Shown here in pieces: positions 37,701 through 40,700 of a DNA stretch of 64,000 bases. Position 1 is the stretch's first letter; every line of letters starts with the position of its first letter. The DNA lies in NCBI GenBank assembly GCA_017654935.2, contig CM065699.1:19968084-20032083 (forward strand), written 5' to 3'. The notes under the pieces are model-generated. The model searched no databases, had not been told where the DNA came from, and saw only the letters and a list, made by a program, of their open reading frames with translations. Origin of the DNA: Phymorhynchus buccinoides. Its lineage: Eukaryota; Mollusca; Gastropoda; Neogastropoda; Raphitomidae. Both the position numbers and the translations under genes were made by a program.

Positions 37701-40700
37701 GGAGCTTGTCATGGCTTAAGACAATCCCCACACAACCATGCAGAGCATAACAACATTTTGATGTAGCCTTGGCGTTCTAGCTTATGTTAACTGGTCTGAC
37801 ACAGCCTCATGCCAAGGCCTGATTGGTTTTGATAACGGTTGTTTGGGGGGCATTGTCGCTGATGGGACTGGCTTTCAAAATTCCTAACACAATCACTGCT
37901 AGTTTTTACTGCAAGACAAACAATGCTTCATAGAGTTGTAAATCAAATACTGTTCAGAACAAGAATGCTGCAAATTTGCTGTCATATTTTTCAACCCATA
38001 ATGTGATATGCTAAGACATACAGTAAGAATCGCTTAAGTCAAAATTGAAGGGACTGAAATGTTACTTTGAGATACAGTGGTACCCCTCTAATAAGACCTT
38101 GAAAGTGCGGTGAAAAAAAAGTCTTATCTGAGGGGTGGTCTTATTAGAGGACCAAGCATCTTTTCCGAGTCGCCATACGCGGCACATACGCGGATTTTCC
38201 CGAATCCATTTAAAAAAATGTTTATGCTGGTCGTCACCTGTGCGTGTAGACATCGTCAATCTCGGTAAAAACGAACCGTTCTCATGTCGAAATTGAAGAA
38301 TTTAATCAGCCATATCACGATCTGACCACTAAATTTCACCACTTTTATGCACATGTGTCATCACTGAGCAGTTTATGATCAAAGTGTGAACTGAAACAGT
38401 CGCGATCGTGTCGATCTTTACGAACTCTGTGCACACGTAAATGCGAAGTCAACTTAAGTTGAAACTAGGTGATCGGTCATACTCCATAAGTTGGAACTCA
38501 GTGAATCAGAATGGTTTCACTTTACAAAAAAAAAAAAGTTGAAAAGCAGCTCCTTTCCGCTATCAGACTGATAAATCGGCGTTAGTGTGTGCACTACAAC
38601 TCTCGCTGAATGCAAACAATTCACAACATCCGATAAATGAAAGCAGCTGGCGCATTAGCATTCTGTCCTGTGTGTGCAAACTGTGACTAAAAATGAACTG
38701 CCACAGCGTTACTTTGTCATGTTTTGTGTTGTGTTGTGTCGTTGTACATAATCCAGTATTTAGTAGGTCCGTTATGGCGAAGATTAGGTCTGTACTGTTA
38801 TGTGTAGTTTGTGTGCGAGTGCAACATGGGCCATCGAAGTTGCCATCGGACCCGTTGCCATGACTTTCGATCACGAGTTCGTCTGCTTTTCATCGAGAGA
38901 TCGATTTGCACGAACTTGACTGCAAAAAGATAAGATTGTGGTCGCATCTCAACCCCTGAAATCGGGTCGTAAGTCGGAACTGAGGAAAAGTCGTATTTGC
39001 GGCATAGGATATATAGTGGAATGTGTTTGGGAAAAAAAAAATTGGTCGTATGTGAGGAGAAGTCGCATTTGCGAGCGTCTTATTAGAGGGGTACTTTTTT
39101 AGTTAGAAGGACTTTTCAACATGGAGATTATTATACTGGGACCCAAATTTATTGTGAGTTATCCAGTGTTTTTGAGTTATCAGTTCTCCAGTATTGTGAC
39201 CACCCTTATGAATGACTGGAATTGTTGGTATAAAATTTGAGGTGGCTGTTATATCAAATTCTTTTTTTAGTAATCAGTGTGTTCAAATGACTGAATAAAA
39301 GTGTCCTGAAAAACAGGGTTTACCCATAATATCAGGGTACCCAATAGGCAGAGAGAATGCATAAATAAAATCTTATAAAATAGATTAATAATATGCAGGC
39401 AAAGGTACCTTGTGACCCAGCACCACAAAAGGGACATTAAGTGTCAAATTGACCATTCTGAGAAAAGTGTACATTTGAACACTTCATACAGTTCTCTTTC
39501 TAATAATACAAGAACCATTCATGTGTCCTTTTCCATTCCAGAGTTATGAACATTTAAATTTAGTAGGGCGTCGGCCATTTTGAGAAAACACAGTCTAAAG
39601 TCTAGCCTAGCTGCAGAAAATGTATTGGCCTACTCGTTTTAAATCACTTAAAAGACCATTTATATTAGAGACCATATTAACCTTTTCACCGCCAGCCATT
39701 TTTCATCCAAAACTCTGCATTAAATTTACCTGGGTACAGATCAAAATCCATTAGCAGTATTGGGGATTCTTCTGTGACATATATAAAATAAGGTCTATCC
39801 TTACTTACCAACAAACTAAGACAATAGGGACTTTGGATAATAGACCCCAATTTGATGCCTTTTAGTGACATAGGTGTTAAATCACCGTGGTGCTAAAATG
39901 TGACTTTGGCAGTGAAAGGGTTAAAGATCGTTTTTTATAAATATGAAAAATAAGATGTAAGAGAGCATGAAAATACCCATAGCTCACAATTGACAAAAAA
40001 TTCGAATTTTGAGTTTCCAAGCCTGTTGTTAGAAACTAGCCCAGCAACTTAATGTCCCTTTTGTGGTACTGGGTCACCTTTGCGACTATAAGGCACTATC
40101 AGTCTGGTGACGAAATTATATCAAACTGGAAGCTTATCAGTGTCTGAAAATACTTATCAGCTTTAATAATGACCAGAGACTGGAAAATGTTGTCACGCAA
40201 AACGAAAATGCCATTTGTGTTGTGTGACACCTTGATGCGTTATTGGCACTTAATGGGGCTTTTTGACATTCATGGTATTTTAACCCAACCAGTCTTACTG
40301 CTGCTACTTTGTATCTTTGTAGTGCTATTTCCCATCCTAGTTTTAATGGGGCTTTATACTGCTTCCCAGTGACACAAAAGGGCGATAATTTGAGGACTGA
40401 ACTGACCATGCCACCTAGTGATGAGTCAGGGACAGAGAATTTTCTGTGGCTCAATACTACTACTTCGTGACAGGCAAGGACGATAATCTTATGTTGATGG
40501 CGCATGCATCTCAGTGCACAAGACAGGGGCTGAGAATTTTCAGTATAAAGTCTCATTACTTGAATTTATAAGAAAGAACATTACACTTGCAAAAGTGTGG
40601 ATCATTGTAAATGGACTTAATTTGAATTGGTTAAATATTATTTGAAGAGACCCCTACTCATGAAAGCGTGTTGATCGGTGTAAAGGGATATAATTGAATA

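Noticed and set aside
40137..40556. 139-codon minus-strand frame
   Set aside because: No recognisable domain, no splice sites, no similarity to anything else in the window.
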